The notes under the pieces are model-generated. The model was not told where the DNA came from. It worked only from the letters and a program-made list of their open reading frames with translations, and ran no database searches. From assembly GCA_009774145.1 (NCBI GenBank), contig VSND01000039.1:1-40928 (forward strand): 40,928 nucleotides of DNA, given 5' to 3'. This document shows, piece by piece, positions 24,689 through 31,785 of this stretch. Each line of letters begins with the position of its first letter. Positions within the stretch are counted from its first letter, which is position 1. The DNA comes from Lachnospiraceae bacterium (lineage in GTDB: Bacteria; Bacillota; Clostridia; Lachnospirales; Lachnospiraceae). A program made the translations under genes and the position numbers.

Positions 24689-24720
24689 ATCATACCAGTG
24701 TAAAGTGACAGTTCAGTGAC
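24689..24720 (-). promoter_or_regulatory. Response-regulator box and extended -10 promoter before the ABC genes
   Basis: On the minus strand GTCACT occurs twice (24720-24715 and 24709-24704), exactly 11 bases apart, in the -35 region. Nine bases downstream is TATGAT (24694-24689), preceded by TGG as an extended -10. No good -35 exists, which fits an activator-dependent promoter recognised by the adjacent OmpR-type regulator. The distal repeat overlaps the kinase stop codon. Confidence 0.5.
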
Positions 24721-25897
24721 TGTAAAACCGGATCTCAAAGCAGGCGCCGCCTCCGGGAAGATTTCCGGCACGGATCGTTCCGTTCTGACTCTCGATGATC
24801 CCTCTGGCAAGAGAAAGCCCGATTCCGATCCCTCCCTCTTTTGCATTCTGTCCCCGATAAAACCGGTCAAACAGATGAGGCAGGTCCTCCTTCGCAAATC
24901 CGGGACCGGTATCCCAAATCCGAATCTCCGTGTACAGAGGATTCTGCTCATACCGGCAGCGGACCGTCCCGCCCGGCGGCGTATGCTCCATGCAGTTCTT
25001 CAGAAGATTCATCACTGCCTCCATCGTCCAGTCCAGATCCGCCAGAATGTATACCCCGCCGGCTTCTTCAATGTCCGCCGACACTCCGGCCCCCGCAAAG
25101 AGCTCCTGCAGACTGTCCGCAGACAGCATAAGAACCGTGAACACATCCACCTTCTTCCTTTCCAGCGGCAGCGTTCCCGCATCGATACGGGACAGCAGAA
25201 GAAGCGCCTCCTCCAGATGAGTCAGACGTTCAAGCTGCCTGCGGATCTGCTTTGGATGCTCCGAATCCGGCTGCCCCTCCATCATCTGCACCGTCAAAGA
25301 CATGGCCGTGATCGGCGTCCGGATCTGATGCGCGATATTGGCAAGATTTTCTGCAAAAAAATCCCTTGCCTTCACTGCCATATCACGGGTCTGATAAAGC
25401 TCCGTCACGGTCTTGCAGATCTCATCCTGCAGTCCGGAAAATGCATCCTCTCTTTCCCCTGGCAGAATTCTGCCCCGTCCCCGGTTCACCTGCTCCACGT
25501 AATCTGTCAGTGCCCGGATGCGGGCGTTCTCTCTTTGATTTCTCCAGAAAACAGCAGCCAAAAACAGCAGCCCTCCTGCCAGAGCCCCGCAGGAAGACAG
25601 AACATATGTTCTTTTCCTGTCTGCCCGAAATAAATCAGCAGGCTCATAGCCATATGCCAGGAGCCTGCCGTCCTCCGAATCTACCGTCTGACCGGAACAA
25701 TATCTTTTTAACGCTGCCATCACCGCCTGCTCTGTCTCCGGATCTTCTGTAAGAATCTCCTGACAGACTGCGCCCACTGCCTCAAAACTCCTGCAGCTGC
25801 AGCTTTTTTCCAGAAGCACGGCAGTGACAGATGCCGTAAGCAGCCCAAAGGCCAGCACCAGGCAGACAAAAGCCATCCATTCTCGTTTCTCTCTCAC
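24713..25897 (-). CDS. Sensor histidine kinase
   Basis: 394 residues. Two membrane segments (about 9-30 and 108-128) enclose a roughly 80-residue extracytoplasmic domain. A short linker leads to the dimerisation helix with the phospho-acceptor His190 (NIAHQIRTPITAM), then the ATPase domain: N-box MNLLKNCMEH, G1 WDTGPGF, F-box LFDRFYRG and G2 GGIGIGLSLARG. The start is a GTG at 25897 overlapping the regulator stop codon (GTGA), with GGAGG seven bases upstream. The longer reading to 25945 lacks support. The sizeable sensor loop differs from the loop-less kinases of true BceS systems. Confidence 0.9.
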   Translation of the reverse strand: MREKREWMAFVCLVLAFGLLTASVTAVLLEKSCSCRSFEAVGAVCQEILTEDPETEQAVMAALKRYCSGQTVDSEDGRLLAYGYEPADLFRADRKRTYVLSSCGALAGGLLFLAAVFWRNQRENARIRALTDYVEQVNRGRGRILPGEREDAFSGLQDEICKTVTELYQTRDMAVKARDFFAENLANIAHQIRTPITAMSLTVQMMEGQPDSEHPKQIRRQLERLTHLEEALLLLSRIDAGTLPLERKKVDVFTVLMLSADSLQELFAGAGVSADIEEAGGVYILADLDWTMEAVMNLLKNCMEHTPPGGTVRCRYEQNPLYTEIRIWDTGPGFAKEDLPHLFDRFYRGQNAKEGGIGIGLSLARGIIESQNGTIRAGNLPGGGACFEIRFYSH

Positions 25898-26565
25898 AGG
25901 GTATCCTCCATCCGGTATCCAACGCTTCTGACCGTCTTCAGGCACGCCGGATGATGCAGCTTTTCCCGAAGGCGCTTGACCGCTACGGTCAGTGTATTGT
26001 CATTCACATAGCTGCCGTTCACGTCCCATACCCGCTCCAGCAGCTGTTCCCTTGTTACCGTCCGCCCCTTTTGCCGAAGGAGGCACAAAAGGAGCTCATA
26101 TTCCGACGCACTTAATTCTGCCTCCTCCTGCCCGCAGCAGACCAGTCTCCGGTTCTGATCCAGCGAAATGTCATCGCACGAAAGATACTGCCCGGACACA
26201 TCCCCGGTCCTCCGAAGCAGCGCCTGGATGCGGGAATAGAGCACCTCCAGTTCAAAGGGTTTCACCACATAATCGTCCGCCCCGTTCTGAAAACCGGACA
26301 CCACGTCGCGGGAATCTCCCCGGACCGTGAGGAAGATCACCGGCAGCTCCTGCCACTGCTTTCGAATCCACCGGCACAGAAGTTCACCGTTTCCATCCGG
26401 CAGATTCCAGTCCACCAGCACCAGTCCCGGACGCCGCCGGACAAGCGCCGCCCGCGCCTCTGCTTCCGTGGAAAATACCGTCACCTGACAGCCCCGCCGG
26501 CTCAGATACGCCTGTACGGAACCGGATATTGTCTCATCATCTTCTACATAGTAGATATCGATCAT
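25894..26565 (-). CDS. OmpR-family response regulator
   Basis: 223 residues. The receiver domain has the acidic pocket in VEDDE (8-12), phospho-acceptor Asp52 (LVLVDWNLPDG), Thr in FLTVRG and Lys in VVKPFE. The C-terminal winged helix reads LSASEYELLLCLLRQKGRTVTREQLLERVWD and NDNTLTVAVKRLREKL. It is the first main gene of the RR-HK-ABC-FtsX set and is preceded by a leader of about 290 bases with two small ORFs. The probable target is the box at 24689-24720. Confidence 0.92.
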   Translation of the reverse strand: MIDIYYVEDDETISGSVQAYLSRRGCQVTVFSTEAEARAALVRRRPGLVLVDWNLPDGNGELLCRWIRKQWQELPVIFLTVRGDSRDVVSGFQNGADDYVVKPFELEVLYSRIQALLRRTGDVSGQYLSCDDISLDQNRRLVCCGQEEAELSASEYELLLCLLRQKGRTVTREQLLERVWDVNGSYVNDNTLTVAVKRLREKLHHPACLKTVRSVGYRMEDTL

Positions 26566-26647
26566 TTTTCATCCCCATTTGTTTTTTCTGCCGTCCAGCT
26601 CTCTCCATGCTTACTTCAGCGAGGACGAAGGCGTAATCTCTATCCAT
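26537..26647 (-). CDS. Small upstream ORF overlapping the response-regulator start (36 aa)
   Basis: ATG at 26647, preceded by GGAAGGTGAAG, encodes MDRDYAFVLAEVSMERAGRQ and continues to a stop at 26537, 29 bases inside the response-regulator gene in another frame. The regulator has only a weak site of its own (GGGGATG), so translation may be coupled to this ORF. No family is recognised; it may be a regulatory ORF rather than a functional peptide. Confidence 0.35.
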   Translation of the reverse strand: MDRDYAFVLAEVSMERAGRQKKQMGMKNDRYLLCRR

Positions 26648-26754
26648 AAAGCACTTCACCTTCCTTCTCTGTATTTTGAAAATAAGCATACCACACTTTT
26701 TTTCCAAATATTCCTCATATGGCAGACATACAAAATGAACTACAATAAAATACT

Positions 26755-26808
26755 TCATTGCCAGACGGGTTGCAATCGCGTCCAGGCCATCATCACAAGT
26801 TCTGTCAT
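26755..26808 (-). CDS. Short leader ORF (17 aa) in the response-regulator leader
   Basis: ATG at 26808 follows an excellent ribosome-binding site (AAGGAGCGAGG) and encodes MTELVMMAWTRLQPVWQ. It lies 55 bases downstream of the predicted promoter and 190 bases before the regulator. Short ORFs with strong sites in a long leader suggest a translation-sensing leader; function is unproven. Confidence 0.35.
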   Translation of the reverse strand: MTELVMMAWTRLQPVWQ

Positions 26809-26862
26809 AATATCCTCGCTCCTTTCCAGTCACTTTCAGAACATCCCGGTCTGTTTTCTCCT

Positions 26863-26891
26863 ATCTTATCACAGATATCTTTCCTTATCAA
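26863..26891 (-). promoter_or_regulatory. Promoter of the RR-HK-ABC operon
   Basis: Minus-strand TTGATA (26891-26886), 17 bases, TAAGAT (26868-26863), with a TG one base before the -10. It starts a leader of about 290 nt before the response regulator at 26565. Confidence 0.6.
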
Positions 26892-26950
26892 TCTTTGCCT
26901 GAAACGGAACGGTTCCGTCAGATCTTTCTTCTGTTTTTCTTTGTAAAGAC

Positions 26951-27164
26951 AAAAAGAAGAGCCATCCGATCATTTTACGAATCGAATGGCTCTTCACCTG
27001 TCAATCTGAAGTTTCACCCTGATTATCTCCTTTCAAGATTATTTGGAGCCTCTGTTCTGTTTTCCACCCTTCTCACCTTTAAGGCTGTTCGTGTTCAAAT
27101 TCTGTTACCTTCCCATTGGACCTTTCCTCCGTTCAGAGATTTTATATATCACTTCCTTGTCGAT
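26951..27164 (-). ncRNA. Self-contained short transcription unit with tiny ORFs (sRNA or micropeptides)
   Basis: Between a very strong promoter (27171-27199) and an intrinsic terminator (26956-26995) there is no ordinary gene. The unit holds three tiny reading frames, each behind a ribosome-binding-like sequence: ATG-GGA-AGG-stop near 27117-27106 after GGAGGAAAGG; a TTG-started 19-residue frame (27098-27039, NTNSLKGEKGGKQNRGSK) after GAAGG; and a GTG-started KLQIDR frame (27017-26994) after AAGGAGAT, whose stop lies in the terminator's first arm. It could be a small RNA, a multi-peptide unit or a leader controlling readthrough toward the RR operon. Not recognised. Confidence 0.5.
26956..26995 (-). 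terminator. Intrinsic terminator of the short transcription unit
   Basis: Arms GAAGAGCCATCCGAT (26956-26970) and ATCGAATGGCTCTTC (26981-26995), 15 bp with one mismatch, ten-base loop, followed on the minus strand by TTTTTG. Confidence 0.8.
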
Positions 27165-27170
27165 GAACTT

Positions 27171-27199
27171 ATATTACAATATTTCCATGCTTTTGTCAA
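27171..27199 (-). promoter_or_regulatory. Strong promoter of the short transcription unit
   Basis: Minus-strand TTGACA (27199-27194), 17 bases, TAATAT (27176-27171): a near-consensus sigma-A promoter. Confidence 0.7.
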
Positions 27200-27386
27200 T
27201 AGTTTTCTGAAAATTTATCCGAAATCTTTTTTTATTTCTCTCTTTTCAAAATTGTATACCCACTAAAAACGGGCCTGTAAATATACCTTTTTGATGTATA
27301 AAGCTACATAAAAGAATATTTAAAGAAGCAGTTCTTGTAACAGACAATCACCACAGCTATAACTGTTTCGTCAGAAAAGAAATGCA

Positions 27387-27515
27387 ATGTCAGATTTACT
27401 GTTTCGTAACGTGACTGGTCATGTTGAATGCCATATGCGGGCAAATATGATATCTGTGGCAATCTGTGATTTGGTGGACAGACTATTACCAATAGACACA
27501 AAAGGATTCTTTTAA
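27387..27515 (+). pseudogene. Possible gene remnant or short ORF, 42 aa, unrecognised
   Basis: An open stretch beginning MSDLLFRNVTGHVECHMRAN and ending before a good plus-strand terminator at 27536. Its ribosome-binding site is poor, and another frame just upstream (EAVLVTDNHHSYNCFVRKEM) also reads like protein. This could be the decayed 3' end of a gene in the AT-rich island. I do not recognise a family, and it may be spurious. Confidence 0.2.
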
Positions 27516-27535
27516 ACAGCAGAACCAAACAATGG

Positions 27536-27564
27536 AAAGCAGTCGGAAACATTCCGACTGCTTT
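27536..27564 (+). terminator. Intrinsic terminator before the SUKH-like gene
   Basis: Perfect 13-base arms (27536-27548 and 27552-27564) with a three-base loop and a short TTTT run on the plus strand. It ends whatever plus-strand transcript precedes the SUKH-like gene. Confidence 0.6.
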
Positions 27565-27571
27565 TCATGCA

Positions 27572-27600
27572 TTGAAGTATGCACTAAAATATGATATGAT
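27572..27600 (+). promoter_or_regulatory. Promoter of the SUKH-like gene
   Basis: TTGAAG (27572-27577), 17 bases, TATGAT (27595-27600). It rules out the ATG at 27572 as a start, because that would lie upstream of the transcript. Confidence 0.5.
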
Positions 27601-27643
27601 ATATTTAATATTTATATTGACAAATCAGTATGAGGACAGTGAC

Positions 27644-28447
27644 ATGACATTAAGAAATATACCATTTGAAAAGGGCGCTTTAGATACAATGATTGACCGA
27701 CTTTGCATAACAATGAACTCTATGGATAAAGAATGGTCAAAAAAGATTGAGCCGGCATCACAAAATCAAATTCAGTCCTTAAGAGAAATTTTGAAACAGC
27801 ATGGCAGTAGTATTCCACTTGCATACCTCTTGTTTTTACAAACAATGGGAATGAACGACAACGGATTGTTAGAGCAGGAATGGGACGGATACTCGGAAGT
27901 AAACAGTAATACATTGTTGGAAAATTACATTGTGGGTTATGATGATTTAATTTCTGATGGTTTCCTGCCTTTTTCTTTTCACTGGACAGATGTTATATTA
28001 TCAATGAAACTGTCAGGAAGCGATAATCCTCCTGTTTATAGCAATTGTCATGACGAATTATTTTCTGGCTCATTTGAAAAATATTTATTTCAAATGGCAT
28101 TCCGTAAAGCGAAAAACACACTATTTTTATACCACATTCATTGTGCAGCTTCTACAGAGAGATTTCGTGACATTTTAGCCAAAAAGACAGTACAAAATTT
28201 TTCCTGGACAAAACCAGTGGAATTGATGGAAGCCCTGTTAAAACCATATCAACTGCAAAAGGCGTGGTTTAGCGATGATGCGCATTTTTACGGTATTTCA
28301 TCGGAATATCTTATAAGCGTTAATTTATATTGTACGCCCAATATCACAATTTTCAGTGATAGCCATACAGTTCTCCAAAATATGAAAAAAAGTCTAACTT
28401 ATTTGTTCGGTGATTTTCCCAGCCCAATTTTATCTAATATTCAGTAA
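27644..28447 (+). CDS. SMI1/KNR4 (SUKH)-like protein, probable orphan immunity-type gene
   Basis: 267 residues, in a clearly AT-rich stretch unlike its neighbours. Residues about 30-135 have the SUKH layout: a helix (ASQNQIQSLREILKQHGSS), then IPLAYLLFLQTMGMNDNGLL, which mirrors the P-x-x-Y-x-x-F-L...G signature, then YDDLISDGFLPFSFH. The C-terminal half is not recognised. SUKH proteins are common immunity proteins against contact-dependent or polymorphic toxins, but no toxin gene is adjacent. The start at 27644 (MTLRNIP) has GAGGA eight bases upstream. Its composition and position beside a truncated restriction gene suggest horizontal acquisition. The family call is moderate. Confidence 0.55.
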   Translation: MTLRNIPFEKGALDTMIDRLCITMNSMDKEWSKKIEPASQNQIQSLREILKQHGSSIPLAYLLFLQTMGMNDNGLLEQEWDGYSEVNSNTLLENYIVGYDDLISDGFLPFSFHWTDVILSMKLSGSDNPPVYSNCHDELFSGSFEKYLFQMAFRKAKNTLFLYHIHCAASTERFRDILAKKTVQNFSWTKPVELMEALLKPYQLQKAWFSDDAHFYGISSEYLISVNLYCTPNITIFSDSHTVLQNMKKSLTYLFGDFPSPILSNIQ

Positions 28448-28510
28448 GCAAAATTCAAAATACAATTGCTCAAATTGCCTGAAAAATTGAGAAATGTATG
28501 GATATACGAG

Positions 28511-29119
28511 TTAGTTCAAGCTAATAAGCAGTGGGAAGACTTTTTCTACTGCCTGCTTCGAAAACTTCGATGTTGTAACAAAGAGTCCCTTGCCGCCTCT
28601 GCCCGCAATCGCGCCTGCAAATGCCTGCACTTCCGGTCTGCCCACCGTATGTTCTTCATTCCATTTCCTGGCCTGAATATAGATCAGGTCAAATCCAAGC
28701 TTGTCCTCCATAATGATCCCGTCAATGCCTTCATCATTCGACTGTTTTGTAGTCCTTGCAGCATTTTCGAAAGTTCCATAACCCATTTTGGACATGAGGT
28801 CCAGCACCATTTGTTCAAATGCCTGCGGGGACAGCTTCATAACTTCATTCAGAAGTTCATCCTGCAGACCTCTGTTAATTTTCTTAAAAGCATCCTCAAA
28901 AATATCATCCGGTGTCTCCTCATTTTCTTCTGTACTTTTCCTCTGGCGGTTAATAAATACGGTCTGTCTTCCGCTCGGAAGCAGCTCAGCCAGTTCTTCT
29001 TCTGTCAGACCAAACTGTTGGCTTACATATACTTTCAGTTCCTTTAACTTATGCTCTTTTCCATCTCCCAGATATTCCAGAAACGATTTATGCATCTCAA
29101 AGTATTTTGGCAACGGCAT
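28511..29119 (-). pseudogene. mrr: Decayed Mrr-type restriction endonuclease
   Basis: A 202-codon frame matching Mrr at both ends of its domain plan. The N-terminus MPLPKYFEMHKSFLEYLGDG with LPSGRQTVFINR is the Mrr_N winged helix. ELLNEVMKLSPQAFEQMVLDLMSKMGYG, NDEGIDGIIMEDKLGFDLIYIQARKW and VGRPEVQAFAGAIAGRGGKGLFVTTS is the Mrr catalytic domain. Three defects are visible. About 60 residues are missing in frame after INR. The catalytic QxK motif reads QAR (151), with the usual QAKRW changed to QARKW. The last 30-40 residues are replaced by VEKVFPLLISLN. It is therefore probably inactive as a modified-DNA-specific nuclease. The 3' end faces the AT-rich island, which may have truncated it. Confidence 0.75.
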
Positions 29120-29258
29120 CCTGCTCATCCTCTCTCATCTGTCCGGTTTTTTATAGGCAGCCATAAAGGCAACCCTCTTAACTGCTCCCTCATCTCTGAT
29201 AAACATATGATATAACAGGCCCGTATAAATGTCACGGAATAAAAATGCTCTCACGCCA

Positions 29259-29300
29259 AAAGCCGCTTCTTACGAATCACGGTCCGAAAGAAGCGGCTTT
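29259..29300 (-). terminator. Probable terminator of the hydratase gene
   Basis: Perfect 13-base arms (29259-29271 and 29288-29300) with a 16-base loop; on the minus strand the stem ends in CTTTTGG. It lies 50 bases beyond the hydratase stop codon. Confidence 0.55.
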
Positions 29301-29349
29301 ATGCAGTACGCAAAACGAATCTTTTCATTTTGCATGGATGATTTGAAAA

Positions 29350-31635
29350 CTATACACGGTTATAATTGATCAGGCAGCCTTTCAATATGATCTCCCGCTC
29401 GTCAGCGGTCATCTCGCCCAGCTTCAGCGTAAATTCTTTCAGCCCGTCCTTTACTGCAAAAGCTTTCACCTCGGATGCGCCTGCTTTTACTGCCTCTGTA
29501 ATATCCGGGATGAACAGAAAATCTCCATTGGCAAACGGCAGTTTCCCTTCATCGATCAAAAACGGCAGCATGCCCCAGTTGATCAGATTGGAGCGGTAAC
29601 GCTTGGTTGCATACCCGTTTGCAATATTTGCCCATCCGCCTAATACCTTCTGGCAAGATGCCGCCTGTTCACGGGCAGAGCCGTCTCCCGGCTTCACTGC
29701 AAAGATGGTGCTTCCGATCCCCACATTTGTCCTGTCCACATCCGGATAAAGCGTATGTATGGCTTCAAATACCGGTTTCAGCTCCGGAACCGCCTCTGCC
29801 GGACAGCTTCCGGCTTCCACTGCCTTCTGCGCCGCCTGGATGGCCTTTGCCTTTCCTACGTACTCCGGATCCTTTCTGGACAGCGTAAACTCTGCCAGAC
29901 CCAGCGGATTGGAGCGGTAAGACGAAGTCTCACCGGACGGGATCAGCTCATCGGTCGTCGTCACCGGATCATGGATCTCAGATACCACCTTCAGTATCAG
30001 ATACTGCGGAAGCGCGCTCATCGCCGGCCAGTCCTTGATGTTTGGCCCAAAATGAATCTCCACATCCGGATCTGCCACGCCCCTGCTGTCAAAAACGCGG
30101 TTTTCATAAATCTGTCTGTCAAAGACATATTTCGGATTCCGGTATTCTGTATCCATCTCCGTCGCCGCCGTCAGATAACCCTTGTTTGCCGCCGTTGCCG
30201 CAATGGAACGGGCATCCATCAGCGCCACCGACGCAATCTGTCCGTTCTGCAGTTTGGAGCCCTCCCGGTTCGGGAAATTTCGCGTGGAATGGCGGATGCT
30301 GAAGCCGTTATTGGACGGCGTATCTCCTGCGCCAAAGCACGGACCGCAGAAGGCAGTCTTCAGGACAGCCCCCGTCTGCATCAGCATGGCGGCAGAGCCA
30401 TTTTTCACCAGCTCCATATAGACCGGCATGGACGCCGGATAGACACTCAGCGTAAATTCATCCGAGCCAATGCTCTTTCCGTTCAGGATATCAGCCGCCG
30501 CACAGATATTTTCAAATCCGCCGCCTGCACATCCTGCAATAATTCCCTGGTCCACATAAAGCTTTCCGTCCCGCACCTTGTTCCGAAGGGAGAACTCTGT
30601 CCTATCTCCAAGGCTGACCTTGGCACGCGCCTCGCAGTCCGCCAGAATATCATCCAGATTTGCATTCAGTTCTTCAATCGTATATGCATTGCTTGGATGG
30701 AACGGCATGGCGATCATCGGACGGATCTTTCCAAGGTCCACCACGATCATGCCGTCATAATATGCCGTACTGCCCGGATTCAGTTCCCGATAATCCCCAC
30801 TTCTTCCGTGAATCTCATAGAACTCCCGGATCGTCTCATCCGTTCTCCAGATCGAGGACAGGCAGGTCGTCTCCGTCGTCATGACATCAATGCCGATCCG
30901 GAAATCCGCGCTCAGATTCGCCACGCCGTCTCCAATAAACTCCATGACCTTATTGTTCACATAACCGCAGTCAAATACTGCCTTTATGATCGCCAGCGCC
31001 ACGTCCTGAGGACCCACGCCCTGAACCGGCTCTCCGGTCAGATATACGCCGACCACGCCCGGCATGGGAATATCATAGGTCTGATTCAGAAGCTGTTTCA
31101 CCAGCTCCGGTCCGCCCTCTCCCATGGCCATGGTTCCAAGCGCTCCGTATCTGGTATGGCTGTCCGAACCAAGAATCATCCTTCCGCCGGCCGCAAGCAT
31201 CTCCCTTGCATACTGATGGATCACGGCCTGATGCGGCGGCACATAGACTCCGCCGTATTTCTTCGCACAGGTCAGACCGAACATATGATCGTCCTCATTG
31301 ATGGTACCGCCCACTGCACACAGGCTGTTATGACAGTTCGTCAGCACATACGGCATGGGAAATTTCGTCAGTCCTGACGCTCTCGCCGTCTGTATAATTC
31401 CTACAAATGTAATATCATGGGAAGTCAGCCTGTCAAACCGGATCTGGAGTTTCTCCATATTGCCGGACGTATTATGATCCTTCAGGATCCCGTAGGCAAT
31501 CGTCTGTTTCTTCGCCTCTTCCTTCGAAGGAACCTGCGCCATCTTTCCTGCAAGAACCGCGGACACCTCCGCCGTATCCGGCACGATCTCTGTCCCCTTC
31601 AGGACATAGGCGCCGCCATTATATAACTTAACCAT
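29350..31635 (-). CDS. Aconitase-family hydratase (YbhJ-like)
   Basis: 761 residues, an iron-sulfur hydratase of the aconitase superfamily. The N-terminal region has HDITFVGIIQTARASGL and VLTNCHNSLCAVGG; the 4Fe-4S ligands are the Cys of TNCHNSL and the pair in AFCGPCFGAGDTPSNNG. HSTRNFPNREGS and the C-terminal swivel region (YRSNLINWGMLPFLI) complete the fold. Length and these motifs match the YbhJ-like hydratase group rather than AcnA/AcnB or LeuC, so the substrate is unknown. The start at 31635 has GGAGG five bases upstream; the frame's earlier ATG at 31731 precedes the promoter. It is monocistronic, with an operator-like palindrome on its promoter. Confidence 0.85.
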   Translation of the reverse strand: MVKLYNGGAYVLKGTEIVPDTAEVSAVLAGKMAQVPSKEEAKKQTIAYGILKDHNTSGNMEKLQIRFDRLTSHDITFVGIIQTARASGLTKFPMPYVLTNCHNSLCAVGGTINEDDHMFGLTCAKKYGGVYVPPHQAVIHQYAREMLAAGGRMILGSDSHTRYGALGTMAMGEGGPELVKQLLNQTYDIPMPGVVGVYLTGEPVQGVGPQDVALAIIKAVFDCGYVNNKVMEFIGDGVANLSADFRIGIDVMTTETTCLSSIWRTDETIREFYEIHGRSGDYRELNPGSTAYYDGMIVVDLGKIRPMIAMPFHPSNAYTIEELNANLDDILADCEARAKVSLGDRTEFSLRNKVRDGKLYVDQGIIAGCAGGGFENICAAADILNGKSIGSDEFTLSVYPASMPVYMELVKNGSAAMLMQTGAVLKTAFCGPCFGAGDTPSNNGFSIRHSTRNFPNREGSKLQNGQIASVALMDARSIAATAANKGYLTAATEMDTEYRNPKYVFDRQIYENRVFDSRGVADPDVEIHFGPNIKDWPAMSALPQYLILKVVSEIHDPVTTTDELIPSGETSSYRSNPLGLAEFTLSRKDPEYVGKAKAIQAAQKAVEAGSCPAEAVPELKPVFEAIHTLYPDVDRTNVGIGSTIFAVKPGDGSAREQAASCQKVLGGWANIANGYATKRYRSNLINWGMLPFLIDEGKLPFANGDFLFIPDITEAVKAGASEVKAFAVKDGLKEFTLKLGEMTADEREIILKGCLINYNRV

Positions 31636-31688
31636 AGACACCTCCAAAATATCAGGCACTGCATTGCGAACGCGGTGCCCCTTTTCTA

Positions 31689-31727
31689 ATTGTATACGAT
31701 TATACAATCTCGCCGCCTGTTTTTCAA
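31689..31727 (-). promoter_or_regulatory. Hydratase promoter overlapped by a 20-base palindrome
   Basis: Minus-strand TTGAAA (31727-31722), 17 bases, TATAAT (31704-31699). ATTGTATA (31689-31696) and TATACAAT (31701-31708) form a perfect 8+8 inverted repeat over the -10. The shape TTGTATAnnnnTATACAA resembles operators of GntR-type repressors. The regulator is not identified. Confidence 0.68.
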
Positions 31728-31785
31728 TCATTTTTCCGAACTTTTGAAGAAATATATGATATTCGTTCTGAAAGCGATACCCTGG

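Noticed and set aside
26537..26833. 98-codon reading that extends the 36-residue small ORF upstream
   Set aside because: It would start at a GTG without a ribosome-binding site and overlap the better-supported 17-residue ORF; only the downstream ATG at 26647 has a plausible site.
27304..27552. 82-codon minus-strand frame in the AT-rich gap
   Set aside because: No ribosome-binding site or family motif; composition is explained by AT-rich sequence, and a plus-strand terminator lies across its start.
27572..27643. Upstream ATG of the SUKH-like gene (24 extra residues)
   Set aside because: The ATG overlaps the predicted -35 and precedes the transcript start; the ATG at 27644 has a GAGGA site.
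29755..31377. 540-codon open frame on the plus strand antisense to the hydratase
   Set aside because: It lies entirely within a confidently identified aconitase-family gene, has no family motif and no ribosome-binding site; it follows from codon bias on the opposite strand.
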